From NCBI RefSeq assembly GCF_051401765.1, contig NW_027480492.1:2046001-2110000 (forward strand): a DNA stretch of 64,000 nt, written 5' to 3'. The position numbers were made by a program, and so were the translations under genes. The notes beneath the pieces are model-generated. The model saw only the letters and a program-made list of their open reading frames with translations, was not told the origin of the DNA and did not search any database. The stretch is from Calliopsis andreniformis. Lineage: Eukaryota; Arthropoda; Insecta; Hymenoptera; Andrenidae. Of this stretch, positions 25,181 through 38,500 are shown one piece after another; the first letter of the stretch is position 1, and each line of letters starts with the position of its first letter.

Positions 25181-26114
25181 AGGTTTGAGGTATGAGGATT
25201 GAGGATTGACGATTGAGGATTGAGGATTGAGGATTGAGTATTGAAGATTGAGGATTGATGACTGAGGATTGAAGATCGAGGATTGAGGATTGGGGATTGA
25301 AGATTGAGTATTGAGGATTGAAGATTGAGGATTGAGGATTGAGGATTGAAGATTGAGGACTGAGGATTGAAGACTGAAGATTGAGTATTGAGGATTGAGG
25401 ATTGAGGATTGAGGATTGAGGATTGAGGATTGAGGATTGAGGATTGAGGATTGATGATAGAGGATTGGGGATTGATGATTGACGATTGAGGATTGAGGAT
25501 TGAGTATTGAGGATTGCAGATTGAGGATTGGGGATTGAGGATTGGAGAATGAGGATTGAGGGTTGGGGATTGAGGATTGATGACTGAGGATTGAGGATTG
25601 AGGATTGAGGATTGAGGATTGAAGATTGAGGACTGAGGATTGAAGACTGAAGATTGAGTATTGAGGATTGAGGGTTGAGGATTGAGGATTGAGGATTGAG
25701 GATTGAGGATTGAGGACTGAGGATTGAGGATTGAGGACTGAGGATTGAGAATTGAGGATTGAGGATTGAAGATTGAGTATTTAGGATTGAAGATTGAGTA
25801 TTGAGGATTGAGGATTGAGGATTGAGTATTCAAAGCTGAGAATTCAGGATATTCTATTGAGTATTGAGAATTGAGCATTGGTGGTTGAGTACTGAGGATT
25901 CGTGGTTGAGGGTTGTGTGTTGAATATTGAGGATTGAGGATTTTAGGATTGAGGATTGAGTATTGAAGATTGAGGACTGAAGACTGAGGATTGAGTATTG
26001 AGGATTGAGTATTGAAGATTGAGGATTGATGACTGAGGATTGAAGATCGAGGATTGAGGATTGGGGATTGAAGATTGAGTATTGAGGATTGAAGATTGAG
26101 GTTTGAGGATTGAG

Positions 26115-27763
26115 GATTGAAGATTGAGGACTGAGTGTTGGGGGTTGAGTGATGAGAATAGATGTTTGTGGATGGAGACTTGAAGATTGAAGATTGAGGA
26201 TTGAGTATTCAAAGCTGAGAATTCAGGATATTCTATTGAGTATTGAGAATTGAGGATTGATGGTTGAGTATTGAGGATTGAAGGTTGAGGGTTGTGTGTT
26301 GAATATTGAGGACTGTGGATTTCAGGATTGGGGATTGAGGATTGAAGATTGAGTATTGAGGATTCAAGATTGAGGATTGAGGTTTGAGGTATGAGGATTG
26401 AGGATTGACGATTGAGGATTGAGGATTGAGGATTGAGTATTGAAGATTGAGGATTGATGACTGAGGATTGAAGATCGAGGATTGAGGATTGGGGATTGAA
26501 GATTGAGTATTGAGGATTGAAGATTGAGGATTGAGGATTGAGGATTGAAGATTGAGGACTGAGGATTGAAGACTGAAGATTGAGTATTGAGGATTGAGGA
26601 TTGAGGATTGAGGATTGAGGATTGAGGATTGAGGATTGAGGATTGAGGATTGATGATAGAGGATTGGGGATTGATGATTGACGATTGAGGATTGAGGATT
26701 GAGTATTGAGGATTGCAGATTGAGGATTGGGGATTGAGGATTGGAGAATGAGGATTGAGGGTTGGGGATTGAGGATTGATGACTGAGGATTGAGGATTGA
26801 GGATTGAGGATTGAGGATTGAAGATTGAGGACTGAGTATTGAAGACTGAAGATTGAGTATTGAGGATTGAGGATTGAGGATTGAGGATTGAGGATTGAGG
26901 ATTGAGGATTGAGGACTGAGGATTGAGGGTTGAGGACTGAGGATTGAGAATTGAGGATTGAGGATTGAAGATTGAGGATTGAGGATTGAGGATTGAGGAT
27001 TGAAGATTGAGGACTGAGTGTTGATGGTTGAGTGATGAGAATAGATGTTTGTGGATGGAGACTTGAAGATTGAAGATTGAGGATTGAGTATTCAAAGCTG
27101 AGAATTCAGGATATTCTATTGAGTATTGAGAATTGAGGATTGATGGTTGAGTATTGAGGATTGAAGGTTGAGGGTTGTGTGTTGAATATTGAGGACTGTG
27201 GATTTCAGGATTGGGGATTGAGGATTGAAGATTGAGTATTGAGGATTCAAGATTGAGGATTGAGGTTTGAGGTATGAGGATTGAGGATTGACGATTGAGG
27301 ATTGAGGATTGAGGATTGAGTATTGAAGATTGAGGATTGATGACTGAGGATTGAAGATCGAGGATTGAGGATTGGGGATTGAAGATTGAGTATTGAGGAT
27401 TGAAGATTGAGGATTGAGGATTGAGGATTGAAGATTGAGGACTGAGGATTGAAGACTGAAGATTGAGTATTGAGGATTGAGGATTGAGGATTGAGGATTG
27501 AGGATTGAGGATTGAGGATTGAGGATTGAGGATTGATGATAGAGGATTGGGGATTGATGATTGACGATTGAGGATTGAGGATTGAGTATTGAGGATTGCA
27601 GATTGAGGATTGGGGATTGAGGATTGGAGAATGAGGATTGAGGGTTGGGGATTGAGGATTGATGACTGAGGATTGAGGATTGAGGATTGAGGATTGAGGA
27701 TTGAAGATTGAGGACTGAGGATTGAAGACTGAAGATTGAGTATTGAGGATTGAGGATTGAGGA
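26115..27763 (+). repeat. 883-bp doublet
   Basis: The anchor landmark (26227 and 27110) and the motif GACTGTGG (26311 and 27194) recur 883 bp apart. Homology covers roughly 26115-26880 and 26998-27763. It fades where the second copy carries a GAGGGTTGAGG unit instead of canonical heptamers. Confidence 0.8.
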
Positions 27764-27939
27764 TTGAGGGTTGAGGACTGAGGATTGAGAATTGAGGATT
27801 GAGGATTGAGGATTGAGGATTGAAGATTGAGGACTGAGGATTGAAGACTGAAGATTGAGTATTGAGGATTGAGGATTGAGGATTGAGGATTGAGGATTGA
27901 GGACTGAGGATTGAGGGTTGAGGACTGAGGATTGAGAAT

Positions 27940-29885
27940 TGAGGATTGAGGATTGAAGATTGAGTATTGAGGATTGAAGATTGAGTATTGAGGATTGAGG
28001 ATTGAGGATTGAGTATTGAGGATTGCAGATTGAGGATTGAGGATTGAGGATTGAAGAATGAGGATTGAGGATTGGGGATTGAAGAATGAGGATTGAGGAT
28101 TGGGGATTGAGGATTGATGACTGAGGATTGAGGATTGAGGATTGAGGATTGAGGATTGAGGATTGAAGATAGAGTATTGAGGATTGTAGATTGAGGGTTG
28201 AGGATTGAGGATTGAGGATTGAAGATTGAGTATTGAGGATTGAAGATTGAGGATTGAGGATTGAGGATTGAGGATTGAAGATTGAGGACTGAGTGTTGAT
28301 GGTTGAGTGATGAGAATAGATGTTTGTGGATGGAGACTTGAAGATTGAAGATTGAGGATTGAGTATTCAAAGCTGAGAATTCAGGATATTCTATTGAGTA
28401 TTGAGAATTGAGCATTGATGGTTGAGTACTGAGGATTCGTGGTTGAGGGTTGTGTGTTGAATATTGAGGATTGAGGATTTTAGGATTGAGGATTGAGTAT
28501 TGAAGATTGAGGACTGAAGACTGAGGATTGAGTATTGAGGATTGAGTATTGAAGATTGAGGATTGATGACTGAGGATTGAAGATCGAGGATTGAGTATTG
28601 AGGATTGCAGATTGAGGATTGGGGATTGAGGATTGGAGAATGAGGATTGAGGGTTGGGGATTGAGGATTGATGACTGAGGATTGAGGATTGACGATTGAG
28701 GATTGAGGATTGAGGATTGAGTATTGAAGATTGAGGATTGATGACTGAGGATTGAAGATCGAGGATTGAGGATTGGGGATTGAAGATTGAGTATTGAGGA
28801 TTGAAGATTGAGGATTGAGGATTGAGGATTGAAGATTGAGGACTGAGGATTGAAGACTGAAGATTGAGTATTGAGGATTGAGGATTGAGGATTGAGGATT
28901 GAGGATTGAGGATTGAGGATTGAGAATTGAGGATGGATGATAGAGGATTGGGGATTGATGATTGACGATTGAGGATTGAGGATTGAGTATTGAGGATTGC
29001 AGATTGAGGATTGGGGATTGAGGATTGGAGAATGAGGATTCAGGGTTGGGGATTGAGGATTGATGACTGAGGATTGAGGATTGAGGATTGAGGATTGAGG
29101 ATTGAAGATTGAGGACTGAGGATTGAAGACTGAAGATTGAGTATTGAGGATTGAGGATTGAGGATTGAGGATTGAGGATTGAGGATTGAGGATTGAGGAC
29201 TGAGGATTGAGGGTTGAGGACTGAGGATTGAGAATTGAGGATTGAGGATTGAAGATTGAGTATTGAGGATTGAAGATTGAGTATTGAGGATTGAGGATTG
29301 AGGATTGAGTATTGAGGATTGCAGATTGAGGATTGAGGATTGAGGATTGAAGAATGAGGATTGAGGATTGGGGATTGAAGAATGAGGATTGAGGATTGGG
29401 GATTGAGGATTGATGACTGAGGATTGAGGATTGAGGATTGAGGATTGAGGATTGAGGATTGAAGATAGAGTATTGAGGATTGTAGATTGAGGATTGAGGA
29501 TTGAGGATTGAGGATTGAAGATTGAGTATTGAGGATTGAAGATTGAGGATTGAGGATTGAGGATTGAGGATTGAAGATTGAGGACTGAGTGTTGATGGTT
29601 GAGTGATGAGAATAGATGTTTGTGGATGGAGACTTGAAGATTGAAGATTGAGGATTGAGTATTCAAAGCTGAGAATTCAGGATATTCTATTGAGTATTGA
29701 GAATTGAGCATTGATGGTTGAGTACTGAGGATTCGTGGTTGAGGGTTGTGTGTTGAATATTGAGGATTGAGGATTTTAGGATTGAGGATTGAGTATTGAA
29801 GATTGAGGACTGAAGACTGAGGATTGAGTATTGAGGATTGAGTATTGAAGATTGAGGATTGATGACTGAGGATTGAAGATCGAGG
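27940..29885 (+). repeat. 1,296-bp repeat pair
   Basis: Anchor 28385 and the rare GATTCGTGG (C at 28438) recur 1,296 bp later at 29681 and 29734. The copies separate near 28,589 and 29,885, where one continues GAGTATTG and the other GAGGATTGGGG. A third occurrence of GATTCGTGG (C at 25901) marks an older relative. Confidence 0.78.
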
Positions 29886-30120
29886 ATTGAGGATTGGGGA
29901 TTGAAGATTGAGTATTGAGGATTGAAGATTGAGGTTTGAGGATTGAGGATTGAAGATTGAGGACTGAGTGTTGAGGGTTGAGTGATGAGAATAGATGTTT
30001 GTGGATGGAGACTTGAAGATTGAAGATTGAGGATTGAGTATTCAAAGCTGAGAATTCAGGATATTCTATTGAGTATTGAGAATTGAGGATTGATGGTTGA
30101 GTATTGAGGATTGAAGGTTG

Positions 30121-32399
30121 AGAATTGGGTACTGAGTGTTGAGGGTTGAGTGATGAGAATTGATGTTTGTGGATTGAGATCTGAAGATTGCAGATTGAGT
30201 ATTGAGCATTGAAAACTGTGATTTGATGATATTCTATTGAGGATTGAGGATTGAAAACTGATTGTTGAGGTCTGAGGTCTGAAGTTTGAGAATTCAGGAT
30301 TGAGGATTCAGGATTGAGGTTTGAGGACTGACGATTGATGATTGAGGATTGAGGCTTGAGGATTGAGGATTGAGGATTGAAGATTGAGGATTGAGGATTG
30401 AGGATGAGGGCTGAGGGTTGAGGATTGTGATTTGAGGACTGAGGACCGAGTATTGAGAAATGAGAGGTGAGGTTTGAGGATTGAGGATTGAAGATTGAGG
30501 ATTGGGTATTGAGGATTGAAGAATGAGGATTGAGGAATAAGGATTGAGGATTGGGGATTGAAGATTGAGTATTGAGGATTGAAGATTGAGGATTAGAGGA
30601 TTGAGGATTGAAGATTGAGGATTGAGGATTGAGGATTGAAGATTGAGGACTGAGTGTTGAGGGTTGAGTGATGAGAATAGATGTTTGTGAATGGAGACTT
30701 GAGGATTGAGGATTGAGGATTGAGTATTGAGGATTGAGGATTGAGAATTGAGGATTGACGATTGAAGATTGAGTATTGAGGATTGAAGATTGAGGATTGA
30801 GTATTGAGGATTGAAGATTGAGGATTGAGAATTGAGGATTGAAGATTGAGGACTGAGTGTTGAGGGTTGAGTGATGAGAATAGATGTTTGTGGATGGAGA
30901 CTTGAAGATTGAAGATTGAGGATTGAGTATTCAAAGCTGAGAATTCAGGATATTCTATTGAGTATTGAGAATTGAGCATTGATGGTTGAGTACAGAGGAC
31001 TGGTGGTTGAGGGTTGTGTGTTGAATATTGAGGATTGAGGATTTTAGGATTGAGGATTGAGGATTGAGTATTGAAGATTGAGGACTGAGGACTGAGGATT
31101 GAGTATTGAGGATTGAGTATTGAAGATTGAGGACTGAGTGTTGAGGGTTGAGTGATGAGGATTGATGTTTGTGGATGGAGACTTGAAGATAGAACATTAA
31201 GGATTGAGTATTGGAAGCTGAGAATTCAGGATATTCTATTGAGTATTGAGAATTGAGGATTGATGGTTGTGTATTGAGTATTGAAGGTTGAGGGTTGTGT
31301 GTTGAATATTGAGGATTGTGGATTTCAGGATTGGGGATTGAGGATTGAAGATTGAGTATTGAGGATTGAAGATTGAGGATTGCGGATTGAGGATTGAGGA
31401 TTGCGGATTGAGGATTGAAGACTGAAGATTGAGTATTTAGGATTGAAGATTGAGGATTGAGGATAGAGGATTGAGGATTGAGGATTGAGGATTGATGACT
31501 GAGGATTGAGGATTGAGGATTGAGGATTGAGGATTGAGGATTGAGGATTGAGTATTGAGGATTGCAGATTGAGGATTGAGGATTAAGGATTGAAGAATGA
31601 GGATTGAGGATTGAGGATTGAGGATTGACGACTGAGGATTGAGGATTGAGGATTGAGGATTGAGGATTGAGGATTGAGGATTGAGGATTGAGGATTAAGG
31701 ATTGAAGAATGAGGATTGAGGATTGAGGATTGAGGATTGATGACTGAGGATTGAGGATTGAGGATTAAGGATTGAGGACTGAGGATTTAGGATTGAGGAT
31801 TGAGCATTGAGGATTGAAGATTGAGGACTGGGGATTGAGGATTGAAGATTGAGGATTAAGGATTGAGGATTGGGGATTGAGGATCTGGGATTCTAGATTG
31901 ATTATTGAGGATAGAAGATTGAGAATTGAGGTTTGAGGTTCGAGAATTGAGAATTGGGGATGAGGACTGAGGGTTGAGGATTGAGGTTTGCGGAATGACA
32001 ATTGAGGATTGAGGATTGAGGATTGACGACTGAGGATTGAGGATTGAGGATTGAGGATTGAGGATTGAGTATTGAGGATTGCAGATTGAGGATTGAGGAT
32101 TAAGGATTGAAGAATGAGGATTGAGGATTGAGGATTGAGGATTGACGACTGAGGATTGAGGATTGAGGATTGAGGATTGAGGATTGAGGATTGAGGATTG
32201 AGTATACAAGATTGGGTATTGATGATTGAAATTGAGGGTTGAGGCTTGAGGTTTGAGGATTGAGGACGAGGACTGACGGTTGAGGATTGTGGTTTGAGGA
32301 TTGAGGATTGAGGATTGAGGACTGAGGATTTAGGATTGAGGATTGAGCATTTAGGATTGAAGATTGTGGACTGGGGATTGAGGATTGAAGATTGAGGAT
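30121..32399 (+). repeat. Joined pieces of Q-like and R-like sequence
   Basis: At about 30,121 a GAATTC-flavour cassette is cut short: AAGGTTGAG runs into AATTGGGTACTGAG instead of the usual GGTTGTGTGTTG. What follows matches Q1 8.03-8.5 kb (landmark 8129 to 30228). Two GAATTC anchors follow at 30949 and 31230. From about 31.25 kb the sequence matches the R3 tail (offset 9,149 near 31.8 kb). The end of the segment joins Q-like sequence resembling 5.9-6.6 kb. Confidence 0.75.
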
Positions 32400-33054
32400 T
32401 AAGGATTGAGGATTGGGGATTGAGGATCTAGGATTCTAGATTGATTATTGAGGATAGAAGATTGAGAATTGAGGTTTGAGGATTGAGAATTGAGAATTGG
32501 GGATGAGGACTGTGGGTTGAGGATTGAGGTTTGAGGAATGACAATTGAGGATTGAGGATTGAGGATTGAGGACTGAGGATTGAGGATTGAGGATTGAGAA
32601 TTGTGGATTGAGGATTGAAGATTGAGTACTGAGGATTGAAGATTGAGAATTGAGGATTGAGGATTGAGGATTGACGATTGAGGATTGAGGATTGAGGATT
32701 GATGATCGAGGATTGGGAATTGAGGATTGACGATTGAGGGTTGAGGATTGAGAATTGAAGACTGAGGACTGAGTGTTGAGGGTTGAGTGATGTGAATTGA
32801 CGTTTGTGGATTGAGATTTGAAGATTGAAGATTGGGGATTGAGTTTTGAAAACTGTGAATTGAGGATATTCTATTGAGGATTGAGGAATGACAATTGATT
32901 GTTGCGGACTGAGGGATGAAGATTGAGGATTCGGCATTGAGGTTTGAGGACTGAGGATTGAGGATTGTGGATTGAGTATTGAGGATTGAAGATTGAGGAT
33001 TGGAGAATGAGGATTGAGGGTTGGGGATTGAGGATTGATGACTGAGGATTGAGG
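32400..33054 (+). repeat. Q-like fragment (resembles Q1 6.08-6.65 kb)
   Basis: The string with GATCTAGG and TCTAGATTG near 32425 matches Q1 at offset 26,321. One GTGAATTGA-flavour anchor follows at 32865, as in Q1 at 6544. After this anchor the sequence joins the first unit of the 1,323-bp doublet. It is heptamer array throughout. Confidence 0.75.
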
Positions 33055-35558
33055 ATTGATGACTGAGGATTGAAGATCGAGGATTGAGGATTGGGGATTG
33101 AAGATTGAGTATTGAGGATCGAAGATTGAGGATTGAGGATTGAGGATTGAAGATTGAGGACTGAGGATTGAAGACTGAAGATTGAGTATTGAGGATTGAG
33201 GATTGAGGATTGAGGATTGAGGATTGAGGATTGAGGATTGAGGATTGAGGATTGATGATAGAGGATTGGGGATTGATGATTGACGATTGAGGATTGAGGA
33301 TTGAGTATTGAGGATTGCAGATTGAGGATTGGGGATTGAGGATTGGAGAATGAGGATTGAGGGTTGGGGATTGAGGATTGATGACTGAGGATTGAGGATT
33401 GAGGATTGAGGATTGAGGATTGAAGATTGAGGACTGAGGATTGAAGACTGAAGATTGAGTATTGAGGATTGAGGGTTGAGGATTGAGGATTGAGGATTGA
33501 GGATTGAGGATTGAGGACTGAGGATTGAGGATTGAGGACTGAGGATTGAGAATTGAGGATTGAGGATTGAAGATTGAGTATTTAGGATTGAAGATTGAGT
33601 ATTGAGGATTGAGGATTGAGGATTGAGTATTGAGGATTGCAGATTGAGGATTGAGGATTGAGGATTGAAGAATGAGGATTGAGGATTGGGGATTGAGGAT
33701 TGATGACTGAGGATTGAGGATTGAGGATTGAGGATTGAGGATTGAGGATTGAAGATAGAGTATTGAGGATTGTAGATTGAGGATTGAGGATTGAGGATTG
33801 AGGATTGAAGATTGAGTATTGAGGAATGAAGATTGAGGTTTGAGGATTGAGGATTGAAGATTGAGGACTGAGTGTTGGGGGTTGAGTGATGAGAATAGAT
33901 GTTTGTGGATGGAGACTTGAAGATTGAAGATTGAGGATTGAGTATTCAAAGCTGAGAATTCAGGATATTCTATTGAGTATTGAGAATTGAGGATTGATGG
34001 TTGAGTATTGAGGATTGAAGGTTGAGGGTTGTGTGTTGAATATTGAGGACTGTGGATTTCAGGATTGGGGATTGAGGATTGAAGATTGAGTATTGAGGAT
34101 TCAAGATTGAGGATTGAGGTTTGAGGTATGAGGATTGAGGATTGACGATTGAGGATTGAGGATTGAGGATTGAGTATTGAAGATTGAGGATTGATGACTG
34201 AGGATTGAAGATCGAGGATTGAGGATTGGGGATTGAAGATTGAGGATTGAGGATTGAGAATTGAGGATTGAGGATGCAGGATGAGGACTGAGGGTTGAGG
34301 ATTGAGGTTTGAGGTATGAGGATTGAGGATTGACGATTGAGGATTGAGGATTGAGGATTGAGTATTGAAGATTGAGGATTGATGACTGAGGATTGAAGAT
34401 CGAGGATTGAGGATTGGGGATTGAAGATTGAGTATTGAGGATCGAAGATTGAGGATTGAGGATTGAGGATTGAAGATTGAGGACTGAGGATTGAAGACTG
34501 AAGATTGAGTATTGAGGATTGAGGATTGAGGATTGAGGATTGAGGATTGAGGATTGAGGATTGAGGATTGAGGATTGATGATAGAGGATTGGGGATTGAT
34601 GATTGACGATTGAGGATTGAGGATTGAGTATTGAGGATTGCAGATTGAGGATTGGGGATTGAGGATTGGAGAATGAGGATTGAGGGTTGGGGATTGAGGA
34701 TTGATGACTGAGGATTGAGGATTGAGGATTGAGGATTGAGGATTGAAGATTGAGGACTGAGGATTGAAGACTGAAGATTGAGTATTGAGGATTGAGGGTT
34801 GAGGATTGAGGATTGAGGATTGAGGATTGAGGATTGAGGACTGAGGATTGAGGATTGAGGACTGAGGATTGAGAATTGAGGATTGAGGATTGAAGATTGA
34901 GTATTTAGGATTGAAGATTGAGTATTGAGGATTGAGGATTGAGGATTGAGTATTGAGGATTGCAGATTGAGGATTGAGGATTGAGGATTGAAGAATGAGG
35001 ATTGAGGATTGGGGATTGAGGATTGATGACTGAGGATTGAGGATTGAGGATTGAGGATTGAGGATTGAGGATTGAAGATAGAGTATTGAGGATTGTAGAT
35101 TGAGGATTGAGGATTGAGGATTGAGGATTGAAGATTGAGTATTGAGGAATGAAGATTGAGGTTTGAGGATTGAGGATTGAAGATTGAGGACTGAGTGTTG
35201 GGGGTTGAGTGATGAGAATAGATGTTTGTGGATGGAGACTTGAAGATTGAAGATTGAGGATTGAGTATTCAAAGCTGAGAATTCAGGATATTCTATTGAG
35301 TACTGAGAATTGAGGATTGATGGTTGAGTATTGAGGATTGAAGGTTGAGGGTTGTGTGTTGAATATTGAGGACTGTGGATTTCAGGATTGGGGATTGAGG
35401 ATTGAAGATTGAGTATTGAGGATTCAAGATTGAGGATTGAGTTTTGAGGTATGAGGATTGAGGATTGACGATTGAGGATTGAGGATTGAGGATTGAGTAT
35501 TGAAGATTGAGGATTGATGACTGAGGATTGAAGATCGAGGATTGAGGATTGGGGATTG
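33055..35558 (+). repeat. 1,323-bp doublet
   Basis: Five independent marks are 1,323 bp apart: GATCGAAG (33118/34441), TATTTAGG (33579/34902), the anchor landmark (33964/35287), GACTGTGG (34048/35371) and the GAGGTATGAGG unit near 34.12/35.44 kb. The period equals 189 heptamers. Homology runs about 33055-34235 and 34378-35558. The second copy lies inside macro-block P and was carried with it to 47.9-49.1 kb. Confidence 0.88.
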
Positions 35559-38500
35559 AAGATTGAGTATTGAGGATTGAAGATTGAGGATTGAGGATTG
35601 AGGATTGAAGGTTGAGGACTGAGGATTGAAGACTGAAGATTGAGTATTGAGGATTGAGGATTGAGGATTGAGGATTGAGGATTGAGGATTGAGGATTGAG
35701 GATTGAGGATTGATGATAGAGGATTGGGGATTGATGATTGACGATTGAGGATTGAGGATTGAGTATTGAGGATTGCAGATTGAGGATTGGGGATTGAGGA
35801 TTGGAGAATGAGGATTGAGGGTTGGGGATTGAGGATTGATGACTGAGGATTGAGGATTGAGGATTGAGGATTGAGGATTGAAGATTGAGGACTGAGGATT
35901 GAAGACTGAAGATTGAGTATTGAGGATTGAGGATTGAGGATTGAGGATTGAGGATTGAGGATTGAGGATTGAGGACTGAGGATTGAGGATTGAGGACTGA
36001 GGATTGAGAATTGAGGATTGAGGATTGAAGATTGAGTATTGAGGATTGAAGATTGAGTATTGAGGATTGAGGATTGAGGATTGAGTATTGAGGATTGCAG
36101 ATTGAGGATTGAGGATTGAGGATTGAAGAATGAGGATTGAGGATTGGGGATTGAGGATTGATGACTGAGGATTGAGGATTGAGGATTGAGGATTGAGGAT
36201 TGAGGATTGAAGATAGAGTATTGAGGATTGTAGATTGAGGATTGAGTATTGAGGATTGAAGGTTGAGGGTTGTGTGTTGAATATTGAGGATTGAGGATTT
36301 CAGGATTGAGGATTGAGGATTGAAGATTGAGGACTGAGTGTTGAGGGTTGAGTGATGAGAATAGATGTTTGTGGATGGAGACTTGAAGATTGAAGATTGA
36401 GGATTGAGTATTCAAAGCTGAGAATTCAGGATATTCTATTGAGTATTGAGAATTGAGCATTGATGGTTGTGTACTGAGGATTGGTGGTTGAGGTTGTGTG
36501 TTGAATATTGAGGATTGAGGATTTTAGGATTGAGGATTGGGTATTGAAGAATGAGGACTGAGGACTGAGGATTGAGTATTTAGGATTGAGGATTGAAGAT
36601 TGAGGACTGAGTGTTGAGGGTTGAGTAATGAGTATTGATGTTTGTAGATGGAGACTTGAAGATAGAAGATTGAGGATTGAGTATTGAAAACTGAGAATTC
36701 AGGATATTCTATTGAGTATTGAGAATTGAGGATTGATGGTTGAGTATTGAGGATTGAAGGTTGAGGGTTGTGTGTTGAATATAGAGGATTGAGGATTGAG
36801 GAGTGATGATACAGGACTGGGGATTGATGATTGACGATTGACGATTGAGGATTGAGGATTGAGGATTGAGGATTGAGGATTGAGGATTGATGACTGAGGA
36901 TTGAGGATTGAGGTTTGAGGATTGAGGATTGAGGATTGAGTATTGAGCATTGCAGATTGAGGATTGAGGATTAAGGATTGAAGAATGAGGATTGAGGATT
37001 GAGGATTGAGTATTGATGACTGAGGATTGAGGATTGAGGATTGAGGATTGAGGATTGAGGATTGAGGATTGAGGACTAAGGATTGAAGAATGAGGATTGA
37101 GGATTGAGGATTGAGGATTGATGACTGAGGATTGAGGATTGAGGATTGAGCATTGAGGACTGAGGATTTAGGATTGAGGATTGAGCATTGAGGATTGAAG
37201 ATTGAGGACTGGGGATTGAGGATTGAAGATTGAGGATTAAGGATTGAGGATTGGGGATTGAGGATCTAGGATTCTAGATTGATTACTGAGGACAGAAGAT
37301 TGGGAATTGAGGTTTGAGGATTGAGAATTGGTGACGAGGACTGAGGGTTGAGGATTGAGGTTTGAGGAATGACAATTGAGTTTTGACGATTGAAGATTGA
37401 GGATTGAGGATTGAGGATTGAGGATTGAGGGTGGAGGATTGAGGACTGAAGATTGAGGACTGAGGATTGAGGGTTGTGGATTGAGGACGAGGACTGAGTG
37501 TTGAGTATTGATGTTTGAGGTCTGAGGATTGAGGATTGAGGATTGAGGATTGAAGATTGAGTATTCAGGATTGGAGATTGACGATTGAGTATTGAGGATT
37601 GAAGAATGAGGATTGAGGATTGAGGACTGAGGATTGAGGATTGAGGATTGAAGATTGAGTATTGAGGATTGAAGATTGACGATTGAAGATTGAGGATTGA
37701 GGATTGAGGATTGAGGATTGAGGATTGAGGATTGAAGATTGAGTATTGAGGATTGAAGATTGAGGATTGAGGATTGAGGATTGAGGATAGAGGATTGAAG
37801 ATTGAGTATTGAGGATTGAAGAATAAGATTGAGGATTGAGGATTGAGGATTGAGGATTGAAGATTGACGATTGGGGACTGAGTATTGAGGGTTGAGTGAT
37901 GATTTTTGATGTTTGTGGATAGAGATCTGAGGATTGCAGATTGAGTATTGTGTATTGAAAACTGTGAATTAAAGAATATTCTATTGAGGATTGAGGATTG
38001 ACAACTGATTGATGAGGACTCAGGGCTGAAGATTGAGGATTCAGGATTGAGGATTCAGGATTGAGAATTGAGGATTGGGTATTGAGGTTTGAGGATTGAG
38101 GATTGAGGGTTGTGGATTGAGGATTGAGGATTGAGGATTGAAGAATGAATATTAATGATTGTAGATTGAGGATTGAGGATTGAGGGTTATGGATTGAGGA
38201 AGAGGACTGAGGGCTGAGTATTTATGTTTGAAGTCTGAGGATTGAAGGTTGAGGATTGAGAATTGAGGATTGAGGATTGAGGATTGAAGATTGTGTATTC
38301 GGTATTGAGGATTGAAGAATGAGGATCGAGGAGTGAGAACTGAGGATTGAGGATTGCAGGTTGAGTATTGATGATTGAAGATTGAGGATTGAGGATTGAG
38401 GGTTGAGCATTGAGCATTGAGGATTGAGGATTGAAGATTGAGTATTGAGGATTGAAGATTGAGGATTCAGGATTGAGGATTGAGGATCGACGATTGAAGA

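Larger units (their letters stand above)
25181..30120 (+). repeat. Mosaic of short recent duplications
   Basis: This stretch contains only GAATTC-flavour anchors (landmarks 25848, 26227, 27110, 28385, 29681 and 30060) separated by long runs of near-canonical heptamers. Several repeats overlap: an 883-bp doublet, a 1,296-bp repeat (28385 to 29681) and a 3,833-bp repeat (26227 to 30060). A variant TATTTAGG at 25778 also occurs at 33579, 34902 and 48457, which ties this region to the P side of the window. Nothing here looks like a gene. Confidence 0.85.

Noticed and set aside
26364..28415. Minus-strand open frame of 683 codons, and dozens of shorter ones of 60-550 codons, many repeated identically in the block copies.
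   Set aside because: They have the same cause as the longest frame. Identical copies follow from segmental duplication, not from a gene family.
32399..36460. Minus-strand open frame of 1,353 codons, a possible giant repetitive protein.
   Set aside because: It is a by-product of the stop-free heptamer complement. It starts and stops at single-base variants, contains only degenerate SSILNPQ repeats with no signal, domain or unique end, and crosses duplication joints.
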